A stretch of DNA of 64,000 nucleotides from Jeotgalibacillus sp. ET6 (GTDB lineage Bacteria > Bacillota > Bacilli > Bacillales > Jeotgalibacillaceae): NCBI RefSeq assembly GCF_029667115.1, contig NZ_JARUIU010000007.1, forward strand, positions 1-64,000, written 5' to 3'. How positions within the stretch are numbered: the stretch's first letter is position 1; every line of letters starts with the position of its first letter. Under the pieces are notes generated by a model. The model searched no databases and was not told the origin of the DNA. It was given only the letters and a program-made list of their open reading frames with translations. Below, one piece after another: positions 18,597 through 27,329 of the stretch. Both the position numbers and the translations under genes were made by a program.

Positions 18597-18941
18597 CTTT
18601 AACTTCCTTTCAAAATAGGTCATTTACTTCATTGAAGACACTGTTACAAAAGAATTATAAACAGAAAGATCAAATTAGATAGATGTAATTATATCAGACA
18701 TTTATGGCTAAATAAAATGTACTATAGTAATGGAGTGGCCTTATTCTGGGTTTCCTCATTGAATTTCCCCATTATTTTGCTTCGTATAAAGATCAAAAAA
18801 GAGCGCTTTTTTCCTTAATTATCTTAAACCATTAGTATTAGTAAACTCTTAAAGTAAGGGTGAATAAAAATTTGGGTCGAACTATAAGTTTCTCCCGCAT
18901 GATGAATTGGCTTATTAGATAATAAAAAGGATGGTGTAACG
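18597..18941. other. Divergent promoter region
   Basis: It separates the GAF-STAS gene from the ChaN-like gene. AT-rich, no gene seen. I could not settle a promoter with confidence. Confidence 0.4.
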
Positions 18942-20006
18942 ATGCAAAAGTATATCAACTATTTAAAAGAAAACTTCTTAACTCCGGAGCAGTATATCCT
19001 AAGGAAGTTTAATGATCATGAAGTAATTTTATTAGGAGAAGACCACGCTGTAAAAGACACACTTAATATGGTCATTACCCTTATTCCCTTATTATATCAC
19101 TCTGGCGTGTATAACCTCGGGATGGAGTTTGGGGCGAGTGAAGATCAGGCTGACTTAGACAGGCTGATTACCAGCGAAGAATATGACGAGACACAAGCAA
19201 GAAACTTGTTGTTTACCTACAATGTTAAATGGGCTTATAAAGAATACGCCGAAATCTATAAAGCTGTCTGGAAATTGAACAAGTCCCTGCCAAAGGACGC
19301 AAAAAAATTCAGGATAGTAAACCTGAGCTACATTTATAATTGGGAAGGTTTTTCGGGTATGAGAACGCCTATTAGCTTAAGGAAGGTATTTCATAAAGGA
19401 AACATCGCTGCCTTCAGGGCCGATCTTGTTGAAAAAGAAATTTTGGCCAAGTCTGAAAAGCTCTTTGTATTAACTGGAACACCACACGCCTTTACAAAAC
19501 TCAAGAATCCTGTCCTTGATTATAATGCGGACCAGTTCTACATTCTCCAGGGAGACGGGTTTGGCAACCGATTATATGAAAAATTCGGCTCTAAAATATG
19601 TACTATTCTGATGCATCAGCCCGCTGTAAATATCGACACGCTGCTTCCAGATACCACAGGGGGAATGCAAACGATCGAAGCAGTTATGGAGAGCGTACAT
19701 AATAAACCCGGCGGCTTTGATCTGGAGAACACGGCCATGGGCGATATCCCCGATGTCAACTACCATCCTGTCCCTTATAAAAATTTCACCCTCAAGGAAG
19801 TGTCCGATGGCTACATCTTTTTAAAGCCGATAAGGCAACAGCAGGGCTGCACGGTAGACTATGAATACTTAGAGGGGAAGACCTTCGAAGAAGTCCAAAA
19901 AAATTGGCCTGATAAAGATTGGATTCCTGTTCCGCAAAATGAAAAGGAGTATTGGCAGGAGGTTGAGGGGTATGTGGATTTAAGGAAGAGATACTTTAGA
20001 GAGTAA
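18942..20006 (+). CDS. ChaN/erythromycin-esterase-superfamily-like protein
   Basis: The 354-aa protein lacks a signal peptide. The N-terminal VILLGEDHAVKDTL and later NLGMEFGASEDQADLD resemble the GExH...E pattern of the ChaN/EreA/TIKI fold, whose members are metal-dependent hydrolases or haem-binding proteins. A third block (FVLTGTPHAF) fits the same fold's late His. No family name comes to mind for the C-terminal 100 residues. It has its own leader and is not obviously in an operon, though the alkylation-repair gene follows after 64 bp. Confidence 0.5.
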   Translation: MQKYINYLKENFLTPEQYILRKFNDHEVILLGEDHAVKDTLNMVITLIPLLYHSGVYNLGMEFGASEDQADLDRLITSEEYDETQARNLLFTYNVKWAYKEYAEIYKAVWKLNKSLPKDAKKFRIVNLSYIYNWEGFSGMRTPISLRKVFHKGNIAAFRADLVEKEILAKSEKLFVLTGTPHAFTKLKNPVLDYNADQFYILQGDGFGNRLYEKFGSKICTILMHQPAVNIDTLLPDTTGGMQTIEAVMESVHNKPGGFDLENTAMGDIPDVNYHPVPYKNFTLKEVSDGYIFLKPIRQQQGCTVDYEYLEGKTFEEVQKNWPDKDWIPVPQNEKEYWQEVEGYVDLRKRYFRE

Positions 20007-20070
20007 ATATTTAACATTAAAGGGGAAGAAAAGAAGAACAGCTGTAAAAATTAGAATATAGGAGATTGCG

Positions 20071-20748
20071 ATGATATCAAATGAAAAGTATGTGGATGAA
20101 CTTGTGAAAGTATATACCCAGCATATTGAAATGGAGTATGCTGACTGGTCTAAAAACTATATGAGGAACCAATTTGAATTTCTAGGGATTCGAACACCCT
20201 TACGGCGAAAACTTACGAAAGAGTTTGTAAAAGAATTTGGTGTGCCCGCAAAAGAAAATCTGGAATCTATCATCCTTCTTTTATGGGAACGGTCAGAAAG
20301 AGAGTATCAAAAAGCAGCGCTCGATCTGTTAATAAAAGTAAAAGAAGAACTTACCCCTGAGGATATGCCCTGGTTGAGTTCTTTGATCGTTAAGAAGTCA
20401 TGGTGGGATACGGTGGATGTGATTTCCCCTCATATAATGGGACATATGTTTACAGCCTATCCAGCACTAATCTCACAATATGCAGATCAATGGATTTTAG
20501 ATGAGAATATTTGGCTGCAACGATCAGCGCTGCTCTATCAGCTTTATTATAAAAATAGAACGGATGAAAAGCGTTTATTTCAATACATTGTGAAAAGGGC
20601 TGACAGTGAAGAATTTTTTGTTCAAAAAGCGATCGGGTGGGTATTGAGGGAATACGCGAAAACAAATCCTTCAGCTGTGAAAGAGTTTGTTTCCTTAAAT
20701 GAGTTGAAGCCGCTAAGCAGGCGGGAAGCGTTGAAGAATTTGAGTTAA
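20071..20748 (+). CDS. DNA alkylation repair protein (AlkD-like, HEAT repeats)
   Basis: The 225-aa all-helical protein fits the AlkC/AlkD family, which excises 3-methyl- and 7-methyl-purines with a HEAT-repeat scaffold. Visible family marks are YMRNQFEFLGIRTPLRR near the start, KSWWDTVDVISPH in the centre, and FFVQKAIGWVLREYAKTNP near the end, covering the DNA-binding and active-site helices. Length is typical (about 220-235). Confidence 0.88.
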   Translation: MISNEKYVDELVKVYTQHIEMEYADWSKNYMRNQFEFLGIRTPLRRKLTKEFVKEFGVPAKENLESIILLLWERSEREYQKAALDLLIKVKEELTPEDMPWLSSLIVKKSWWDTVDVISPHIMGHMFTAYPALISQYADQWILDENIWLQRSALLYQLYYKNRTDEKRLFQYIVKRADSEEFFVQKAIGWVLREYAKTNPSAVKEFVSLNELKPLSRREALKNLS

Positions 20749-20940
20749 TGATAGCTTAAGCAAACAGGTAGAATTTCACCGTTTCAGCCAACTGTCGAGA
20801 AACTTACAATCTAACTCTACTTGTGTGCTTTGATTGAAATGTTAATGCCTCATGTTATATGACTGTCTTACTTGGATTGAAATCAGTAAAACCATCTCAG
20901 CACCGTATGTTCCTATGTCGCGCTTTATCTGAGTGCGCGA
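20749..20940. other. Intergenic stretch left of the direct repeat
   Basis: No gene and no clear promoter. Two short similar runs (TTTGATTGAAAT, TTGGATTGAAAT) are the only repetition seen. Confidence 0.4.
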
Positions 20941-20964
20941 TTCTGCTTTTTAAAGAGTATACAT

Positions 20965-21047
20965 AAAAAATCCCCTGTCCTAAGAAAAATGCTGAGCTAT
21001 CTCTGTTAAAGAGAGAAAGAAATTCAGCATCCAGGACAGGGGATTTT
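20965..21047. terminator. Large bidirectional terminator hairpin, left copy
   Basis: AAAATCCCCTGTCCT pairs with AGGACAGGGGATTTT (15 bp). A nested ATGCTGA/TTCAGCAT stem lies inside. T- and A-runs flank it on both sides. Confidence 0.75.
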
Positions 21048-21062
21048 CCTATTCAATTATAT

Positions 21063-21138
21063 TTACTGCATCGACATCCGAATCACCTTCTTATTGTGCA
21101 GCACCGACAAAATACCAAAGATGAAATATAGCGCAGCA
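21063..21138 (-). pseudogene. 3' remnant of a BceB/YxdM-type permease gene
   Basis: The minus strand encodes [20 protein letters not shown] then MSMQ and a stop, differing in only a few residues from the end of the intact permease at 27427. Similarity stops abruptly at 21138. There is no upstream part of the gene nearby, so this is a truncated duplicate, not a functional gene. Confidence 0.75.
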
Positions 21139-21198
21139 ATTGAAAGCTGTTCTGAAGCTCCTGACAGAAGGTTCTGCTGCTGTAATACAATATATTTA

Positions 21199-21223
21199 TT
21201 TTTCCATAAAATGCTATAGTAAA
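21199..21223 (+). promoter_or_regulatory. Promoter block before lipoprotein gene 1
   Basis: TTTTTCCATAAAATGCTATAGT includes an extended -10 (TGCTATAGT). The same block recurs at 24395 before the fifth lipoprotein gene. Confidence 0.55.
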
Positions 21224-21251
21224 TGAAAGGAATATTTAGTAGGAGGGTATT

Positions 21252-21959
21252 ATGATTTTTAACTACAAGAAAATTCTACTTTTAATTATAAGTGTTTTAA
21301 TTTTAGGTGGCTGCCAAATGTCTGTTGGTCATAACCAGGAGGAAATAGTTAAACCAAGTGAAATGAATGCAGAAGAATTGCCGGAAAATGAAACGTTTGA
21401 GGATGAATTTACGCGGGGATTTATGAAATCAACAGAGAAGGTAGAGGGCGGACTTTATGAGTTTACGTCAGGTACGGATTTGTATGAGATGTCCATTCCA
21501 GAAGGAACTGTGATTGACCAGAAGCTTTATGAGGTAGATTCTGATAAAAAATCCGAGTATTTTTTGTCCACTATCTCCAATGAAAATAAATCAGTCACAC
21601 AATTTAGAGTCACTTTTGTGGATTTTAATAAACAGGAATCAATAGAAAAAAATCTTAACAGATTACAATCAGGCAAAGAAAATGAATTAGTGTTTGAAGA
21701 AGTAGAATCTGATGAAACCCTTGTTTATATCGCTCCTTTACCGTATACAGAAGATGAAGGCTATGGGGAAACATTCGGTTACACGGTCTTTGTCCAAAAT
21801 ACGAACGGGACAGGAAGTGTCGATCTAATCTATGACACCTTTTGCAGTGAGGAAAATAAAAATGACTGCAGTTATGAAAGTATGAAAGAAGGAGAAAGAG
21901 AAAAAATTTTAGAGATTGCATCCTCCGTTACCTTTAAAAAGAGTGATGAAAATACATGA
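21252..21959 (+). CDS. Lipoprotein 1 of five paralogues, candidate immunity protein
   Basis: A type II signal peptide (about residues 1-20) ends in LILGGC, giving a lipid-modified Cys at 21 and an anchor on the outer face of the membrane. The mature part starts with a charged linker, then the paralogue motif PSEMNAEELPE...FEDEFTRGFMKS. A GYGETFGYTVF block and a C-terminal Cys pair (FC...DC) recur in the other copies and may form a disulfide. This family is not one I can name. Position upstream of a lipase-like protein suggests immunity to it. It has its own promoter. Confidence 0.75.
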   Translation: MIFNYKKILLLIISVLILGGCQMSVGHNQEEIVKPSEMNAEELPENETFEDEFTRGFMKSTEKVEGGLYEFTSGTDLYEMSIPEGTVIDQKLYEVDSDKKSEYFLSTISNENKSVTQFRVTFVDFNKQESIEKNLNRLQSGKENELVFEEVESDETLVYIAPLPYTEDEGYGETFGYTVFVQNTNGTGSVDLIYDTFCSEENKNDCSYESMKEGEREKILEIASSVTFKKSDENT

Positions 21960-22036
21960 CATTGATGCTTAGCTAGATTTCGTTTAACTCGGCTGATCTT
22001 TCTAGCCAATGGGAGAATACATATGAGGTGGAATAC

Positions 22037-22744
22037 ATGTTAGTAAACAAAAGAACCGTATTGTTGGTGATGGTTAGTGTCCTACTATCAGGAGGCTGCC
22101 AAATGGCTGCTGATACTCCTGATGAAAAAAAGGTAAGGCCCAGTGAAACCAGTGCTGAAGATTTACCTGACGTTCCAGTTTTCCAGGATGAGTTTACCCG
22201 GGGGTTTATGAAGTCTTTGGAGGAAGCTGAACCGGGGTTTTACGTTTTTGAATCTGGTACAAAGGCATATGAGCTTTGGCTGCCGGAAGAAACGATTATT
22301 GAAGAAAAATCTTATTCACTAGAAGCTGAAGGTGAGTTTGAAACATTCCTCGCTACTATTGAACATTCCAATAAGTCTATCACTCAGCTGCATGCAACAT
22401 TCGTGAATTATAGTGAACCGAATTTGGTAGATCGAAATCTGGATAATATAAATTTAAAGAGTAAGAAAGAATTAGATTTTGAAAAAATTAATTCAAAAGG
22501 ACAAACCATTTATCTAGCCGAGCTGGAACGTACCCATGACGAAGAATATGGTGAAAGATTCGGGTATATTGCGTTTGTTCAAAGCCCTGAAGGAGTGGGG
22601 AGTTTGGAGTTACTTTATGATTCGTTTTGTAGTGAAGAAAATACCAATGATTGTGGTCAAAAATTAACAGGAGAAAAACAGAAACAAAACATATTAATAA
22701 TATCATCATCAATTAAGTTTAAAGGAAATGATGAAAATGAGTGA
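22037..22744 (+). CDS. Lipoprotein 2 of five paralogues, candidate immunity protein
   Basis: The start is ATG 22037 after GAGGTGG; the N-terminus MLVNKRTVLLV agrees with copy 3. The lipobox region is VLLSGGC. Residues about 1-64 are nearly identical to copy 3, at DNA level too, but the rest diverges sharply (ELWLPEETIIEEK; AELERTHDEEYGE). The late Cys pair is kept. It lies 77 bp after copy 1 with no terminator in the gap. Confidence 0.75.
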   Translation: MLVNKRTVLLVMVSVLLSGGCQMAADTPDEKKVRPSETSAEDLPDVPVFQDEFTRGFMKSLEEAEPGFYVFESGTKAYELWLPEETIIEEKSYSLEAEGEFETFLATIEHSNKSITQLHATFVNYSEPNLVDRNLDNINLKSKKELDFEKINSKGQTIYLAELERTHDEEYGERFGYIAFVQSPEGVGSLELLYDSFCSEENTNDCGQKLTGEKQKQNILIISSSIKFKGNDENE

Positions 22745-22846
22745 AGATGGATGGGAGTTAAGAAATTAAAGGACTCTGAAGATGGGCTAAATTGATATCC
22801 ATTTCTACTTTAAAATAATCTGGAGAATATATATTAGGAGGGAAAC

Positions 22847-23536
22847 ATGATAGTAAACAAAAGAACCGTGTTGCTGGTGTTGGTTAGTGTCCTACTATCA
22901 GGAGGCTGCCAAAAGGCTGCTGGCAATCCTGATGAGGAAAAGGTGAGACCCAGTGAAATGAGTGCTGAAGATTTACCTGACGTTCCAGTTTTTCAAGATG
23001 AGTTTACCCGTGGATTTATCAACGCCGCAGAGAAAAATCAAGATGGCTTATATCAATTTGAGTCAGGAACTGATTTGTACAACATGTTAGTTCCCCCAGA
23101 ATTTGTGATGGATAAACAATTGTATGAATCTGATGATACGTCTGAGCATTTCCTGGCAAGTTTTGAAAACCAAAATGAATCTTTTTCACAACTACAAGTT
23201 ACCTTTGTTGATTTTAACAATGAAGACTCAATAGATTTAAATTTAGATCGATTAAACTCCAGGTCTGAATATGACTTGGAATATGAAGAAATTATAGCTG
23301 AAGAAAAAAATATCTATTTAGCCCCTCTTGAAATTACTAATGAAGAGGAGTATGGGGAAACGATAGGATTTAGTGTTTTTATTCAAAACACTAAAGGGAC
23401 AGGAAGCATAGATCTACTTTATACCACGTTTTGTCGCCAAGACATTTCCTTTGAATGTAAACCACAAGTAGAAAAAGAAAAGATCGTAAAACTTTCATTA
23501 TCTGTTGACTTTAAAAATGACGGTAGTAACGAATGA
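22847..23536 (+). CDS. Lipoprotein 3 of five paralogues, candidate immunity protein
   Basis: At 229 aa this is the shortest copy. The signal peptide and lipobox (VLLSGGC) are followed by a head almost identical to copy 2 and a body closer to copies 1 and 4 (FSQLQVTFVDFNNEDSID; EEYGETIGFSVF). This mosaic pattern suggests gene conversion among the copies. GGAGG precedes the ATG. Confidence 0.75.
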   Translation: MIVNKRTVLLVLVSVLLSGGCQKAAGNPDEEKVRPSEMSAEDLPDVPVFQDEFTRGFINAAEKNQDGLYQFESGTDLYNMLVPPEFVMDKQLYESDDTSEHFLASFENQNESFSQLQVTFVDFNNEDSIDLNLDRLNSRSEYDLEYEEIIAEEKNIYLAPLEITNEEEYGETIGFSVFIQNTKGTGSIDLLYTTFCRQDISFECKPQVEKEKIVKLSLSVDFKNDGSNE

Positions 23537-23612
23537 AGAAAATGCGTAGATTATGGATTAAACAAGAAATTAGATAGTGAAGCGGCAATTAATCTATTAA
23601 AAGGAGGCTGTC

Positions 23613-24314
23613 ATGTTAACTAAAAAGACGATCATGTTATTTGTGTTTGTACCAGTTTTATTCTCAGGAGGCTGCCAAATGGCTAATGGTAATAACCAGG
23701 AAGAAACAGTTAAACCTAGTGAAATGAATGCAGAAGATTTTCCTGAAAATGACACCTTTCAAGATGAATACACTAGAACATTTATGAAATCTATTGAAGA
23801 AGTAGATAGTGGCTATTATGAGTTTCGTTCAGGTACAAATTTGTACGAGATGTGGCTGCCAGTACATTCAACTCTTGATGAGAGACTTTATTCTTTAGAA
23901 GCACAAGAGAATTTTGAACAGTTCTTAGGAAATATAGAGAATGATAACGAGTCTTTTTCCCAGCTGCAGGTTACATTTGATCATCATAATACAATAGATT
24001 CAGTCGAGAGAAATCTAGAATTCTTAAAGTCGAGTATCGACAAAGAACTTGAATTTGAAGAAGTTAGTTCTGATAATAAAGCCATCTTCATTGCTCCTTT
24101 AGAGTATTTAGAGGAAGAAGGGTATGGAGAGACAATGGGCTATGCTGCGTTAGTCCAAAATGAAGAGGGGAATGGGAGTTTAGAGTTAGTTTATACAACT
24201 TTTTGTAGTGAAGAAAAGAAAATTAACTGCAAAGCAATTGTTGATGCAGAAAAAGAAAAAGTAATTAAGATTACATCTTCAGTTAGCTTTAAAAGGAGTG
24301 ATGAAAATATATGA
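23613..24314 (+). CDS. Lipoprotein 4 of five paralogues, candidate immunity protein
   Basis: A 233-aa lipoprotein with signal peptide and lipobox VLFSGGC. The head has PSEMNAEDFPENDTFQDEY, closest to copy 1. The body carries FSQLQVTFDHHN and the GYGETMGYAALV block, and ends with the paired Cys (FC...NC). AAGGAGG lies nine bases upstream of the ATG. Confidence 0.75.
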   Translation: MLTKKTIMLFVFVPVLFSGGCQMANGNNQEETVKPSEMNAEDFPENDTFQDEYTRTFMKSIEEVDSGYYEFRSGTNLYEMWLPVHSTLDERLYSLEAQENFEQFLGNIENDNESFSQLQVTFDHHNTIDSVERNLEFLKSSIDKELEFEEVSSDNKAIFIAPLEYLEEEGYGETMGYAALVQNEEGNGSLELVYTTFCSEEKKINCKAIVDAEKEKVIKITSSVSFKRSDENI

Positions 24315-24394
24315 TTTTGAAGAAATGAATTAAATTTTCCGGAAACATTTTCCATCAGTTCTCTATCATTTGTTGAATAGCTAGATTGTAGTCT

Positions 24395-24419
24395 TTTTTC
24401 CATTAAATGCTATAATAAA
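24395..24419 (+). promoter_or_regulatory. Promoter block before lipoprotein gene 5 and the toxin-like gene
   Basis: TTTTTCCATTAAATGCTATAAT holds an extended -10 (TGCTATAAT) and repeats the block at 21199. It would give the last lipoprotein, the lipase-like gene and its partner a transcript of their own. Confidence 0.6.
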
Positions 24420-24447
24420 GTGGAATAATATATTGAAGGAGGCAAAC

Positions 24448-25167
24448 ATGTTATTTAACAAAAAAATAATGTTATTCGTGTTTGTAAGTGTTCTAATTTC
24501 AGGAGGTTGCCAAATGGCTAATGGTAATAATCAAGAAGAGCAGCTAAAACCCAGTGAAATGAGTGTCGAAGATTTACCAGATGTCCGTGCTTTTCAAGAT
24601 GAGTTTACTCGGAGTTTTATGAAATCTACTGAAGAAGTGGCTGATAATCTATACCCATTTGAGTCTGGTACTGGTTTATATGAGATGTGGATACCGGGGG
24701 GGACGGTAATCAGTAAAAATAGTTATACATTGGAGTCAGAGGAAACATTCGAAAGTTTTCTTACAGGAATAGAAAATAACAACGGATCGGAATCAAGTTT
24801 ACAAATGACTTTCAATAACTTTGACAAAATCGAATTTGTTGAAGAGTATCTTGATAGTGTAAAGAATCAAGCAGATGAAGACATTGTTTTTGAAAAGACT
24901 GAAGACAGTAATAAAGATATATATATGGGTAAGTTAGAGTCTTCAAGTGATAATAGTTTTGGAGAAACAATGAGCTATGCCATTTTCATACAAAATAAAT
25001 CAGGAGATGGAAGTGCGCAAATTTTTTATACTACCAGCTGTTCGGAAGGCAGTGATGTGGAGTGTACAGAGCTAGTTGATGATGAGGAAAATAAATTAAC
25101 AAAAATTGCAGCTTCTTTTAATTTTTTAAATACCAATTCAAAAGAGGAAGATAAAGATGAACAATGA
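24448..25167 (+). CDS. Lipoprotein 5 of five paralogues, candidate cognate immunity protein
   Basis: The start is ATG 24448 after AAGGAGG, giving 239 aa with lipobox VLISGGC. The body shows the paralogue blocks (FESGTGLYEMWIPGG; FGETMSYAIF) but the late Cys motif reads TTSC, not FC, and the tail has a longer acidic end. Its last 11 bases overlap the lipase-like gene, so the two are translationally coupled. That makes it the best candidate for the toxin's cognate partner. Confidence 0.75.
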   Translation: MLFNKKIMLFVFVSVLISGGCQMANGNNQEEQLKPSEMSVEDLPDVRAFQDEFTRSFMKSTEEVADNLYPFESGTGLYEMWIPGGTVISKNSYTLESEETFESFLTGIENNNGSESSLQMTFNNFDKIEFVEEYLDSVKNQADEDIVFEKTEDSNKDIYMGKLESSSDNSFGETMSYAIFIQNKSGDGSAQIFYTTSCSEGSDVECTELVDDEENKLTKIAASFNFLNTNSKEEDKDEQ

Positions 25168-27007
25168 AGTGTTGTTTAGTGAATCCTTGAGACTTCGAAT
25201 TATAGAATTGGAATACAAAAATTTAGACGAAGAGAACTTTATTAAAGAGGTTAAAAGAATTTATTTAGAAGAAACTGGGGAATCATTGGAGCTTGAAATT
25301 AATTATTTATCATCTAATGATGCAAAGAGGTTAGAAGGTGATAAATCAGGTTATGATGGCACTGCAATACATTTTTATTCTGAAAAACAAAATATAGATC
25401 AGATATATATTATTTCCCAAGGAAGTACCGATAGAACTGATTGGAACTATAATGTCGGTTCTATATTTGCTGGAACCAGGGCAACTCAAAGTCAAAGTAT
25501 ATATAGATTTAAGGAAGAAGCCTTAGAAAATTTTAAAACAGATTCAAAATCTCAGTCAACGACTACGATAATTGGTCTTTCCCACTCATTAGGACACAAT
25601 AATAATATTATAGCCCAATTATCTGAGGACGTTTTTGATAAATTGTATGGAGTGAACGGTGCACAACCGACTATTTATCAATTATTTGAAACGGATATAA
25701 ATTTTCGAGAAGCTTTAATAAAAAGATTTAAAATTAATAGAAGTGATCCTGATAGTATATATGGTTTACCACCCGACGAACTAAAAGCATTTGGAGAAGA
25801 CTATTATAAAGACAAAGCCCAAAATATCCATCAAACATTGTCAGTTGATGATCTTCTATTTGCACTAGCAGGAACAAGAGGCTTTGTCATGCTGGGCAAC
25901 GTAGAGATGGTAGACACAAACCCGGAACTCTCGGGATTGCGTGACATGATGGATAAAGTACCGGATGAAATTATTGCTGATTTTCAACAGTTGGCTATAC
26001 AGTATGCTGACGCCTCTGAAAAAGGCGACAGTGATGAGGTAATTAAAGAACTTACAGGTATTGATATGAAATTGGTGGATAAGTATAGAGATGGCGGGGT
26101 TTTGGGTTTTAATTTTGTTTTTGCCTCTAATATGAAAGAGACGGAAAATATGATCCAAGATGTTAAAACGAAGCTGCCAGAACTCCTTAGACTTGTGCGG
26201 CATATTTCAGATAATGGAGAAATTATTGTAAATGAGTTAGCTGCAAATGGGTACATCTCTGAAAGTGAGAAGACGACTTTACTAAATGAGATTGAGTCAG
26301 TGAGATCTAATTTGGAAACCATTCTATCAAATGAATTTTCTGTTACCAAAATAGGTGATATCATTTCTGCCGCTTCAAGCCTCTCCAATAGTCCGGATGT
26401 ATTTAAAAAGATTCTTGGTCCTTTGCTTAAAGAGATCGTACATAGTCACAGTATTGAAGAAATGTTAAATACACTTGGAAAAGAAAATGGACGAATGTAT
26501 TTGGGGAACGACATGATTGCAGTAGGGCAGCAGGATGGTCAGGAAGTACATGTAAATATCTCTGAAGCCATTCGGATGTATCAAGAAGGCCAGGCCTTGC
26601 TTGAAGAAAAGCGGGGGGCTATTTTTGTTATCATGCGCACCTATCAGAATGGCCTTGTAGAAGCTTTTGATACGGAAAAAACAAAGGTTGTTACGATTAT
26701 TAATGATATTGAACATAACCCTCAAGCCTATTCAGCATCCATATTTAGAAAGTACGTTTATTCCGCAAGGGGTCAGAAGACTGTAACTAAAATAGAGGTT
26801 CATGATTCCCTAACACCACTTACTGGGATTTCATTTGACCCGATTTGGGAACAGTTAACGACTGCGATTCAGCGGACAGAAGATTTTCTTACTTCAACTC
26901 GTGAAGCAATTGAGCAGATCTTTCAAAAGGATGAAATTATCGCTTCATTATTCAATTATCACTTTGCGGAAGGAGTAGAAGAAAGTGGCCACAGAGGAGT
27001 CTATTAA
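25157..27007 (+). CDS. Lipase-domain protein, candidate TslA-like type VII secreted toxin (DUF6792-like)
   Basis: The 616-aa protein has no signal peptide or membrane helix. Residues about 40-260 look like an alpha/beta-hydrolase of the lipase type: IYIISQGSTDRTDWN, then TTTIIGLSHSLGHNNN, in which S144 lies in the position of the GHSLG nucleophile (here SHSLG). Residues about 265-616 are mostly helical. Known: S. aureus TslA has the same reverse order (lipase first, helical targeting domain last), is exported by the type VII system, and is neutralised by surface lipoproteins. The overlap with a lipoprotein gene and a small helical gene fits this. Catalytic Asp and His could not be fixed. Confidence 0.6.
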   Translation: MNNEVLFSESLRLRIIELEYKNLDEENFIKEVKRIYLEETGESLELEINYLSSNDAKRLEGDKSGYDGTAIHFYSEKQNIDQIYIISQGSTDRTDWNYNVGSIFAGTRATQSQSIYRFKEEALENFKTDSKSQSTTTIIGLSHSLGHNNNIIAQLSEDVFDKLYGVNGAQPTIYQLFETDINFREALIKRFKINRSDPDSIYGLPPDELKAFGEDYYKDKAQNIHQTLSVDDLLFALAGTRGFVMLGNVEMVDTNPELSGLRDMMDKVPDEIIADFQQLAIQYADASEKGDSDEVIKELTGIDMKLVDKYRDGGVLGFNFVFASNMKETENMIQDVKTKLPELLRLVRHISDNGEIIVNELAANGYISESEKTTLLNEIESVRSNLETILSNEFSVTKIGDIISAASSLSNSPDVFKKILGPLLKEIVHSHSIEEMLNTLGKENGRMYLGNDMIAVGQQDGQEVHVNISEAIRMYQEGQALLEEKRGAIFVIMRTYQNGLVEAFDTEKTKVVTIINDIEHNPQAYSASIFRKYVYSARGQKTVTKIEVHDSLTPLTGISFDPIWEQLTTAIQRTEDFLTSTREAIEQIFQKDEIIASLFNYHFAEGVEESGHRGVY

Positions 27008-27329
27008 CGTTACTCATCAAATTGTTGATAGTGAAGAACATCTATATAGAAAACAATATTTTCAATCTTCACTCGATCGAATTGCAGATGTGGACGAACA
27101 AGTTTACAAGCTAATCAAGAAATTTGGTTCAGAAGGCGGCAGCAAAGGCAAATTAATTGAGTCTATGGAAGAAAAAGCAGACCAGCAATTTATTCGAAAT
27201 AAGGCGGTATTGGAAGAAGCAGATGATACGATCGACCAAGCAATAAAATCATTTGATGAACAAGTAGATGCAATGAAAACACAAAACATGACGATTTACT
27301 ATAAAGATCGAGGCGGTTCTGCTTTTTAA
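26985..27329 (+). CDS. Small helical partner protein, candidate TlaA/Lap-like targeting factor
   Basis: The 114-aa protein begins at GTG 26985 after GGAAGGAG and overlaps the lipase-like gene by 23 bases. It appears entirely helical and highly charged (SSLDRIADVDEQVYKLIKK; EEADDTIDQAIKSFDEQVD) with no Cys. Type VII substrates with helical domains are exported as complexes with such small proteins, and TslA has two encoded downstream. Only one is seen here. I find no clear export motif in it, so the role is inferred from context. Confidence 0.5.
   Translation: MATEESINVTHQIVDSEEHLYRKQYFQSSLDRIADVDEQVYKLIKKFGSEGGSKGKLIESMEEKADQQFIRNKAVLEEADDTIDQAIKSFDEQVDAMKTQNMTIYYKDRGGSAF

Larger units (their letters stand above)
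20941..21138. repeat. Left direct repeat flanking the lipase-toxin locus
   Basis: It begins with TTCTGCTTTTTAAAG, continues through a large hairpin, and ends in the last 24 codons of an ABC permease on the minus strand. The matching copy is at 27317-27501. In both, the order is end of a plus-strand gene, terminator, end of a minus-strand permease, so this is a relic of a whole convergent junction. Confidence 0.8.
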
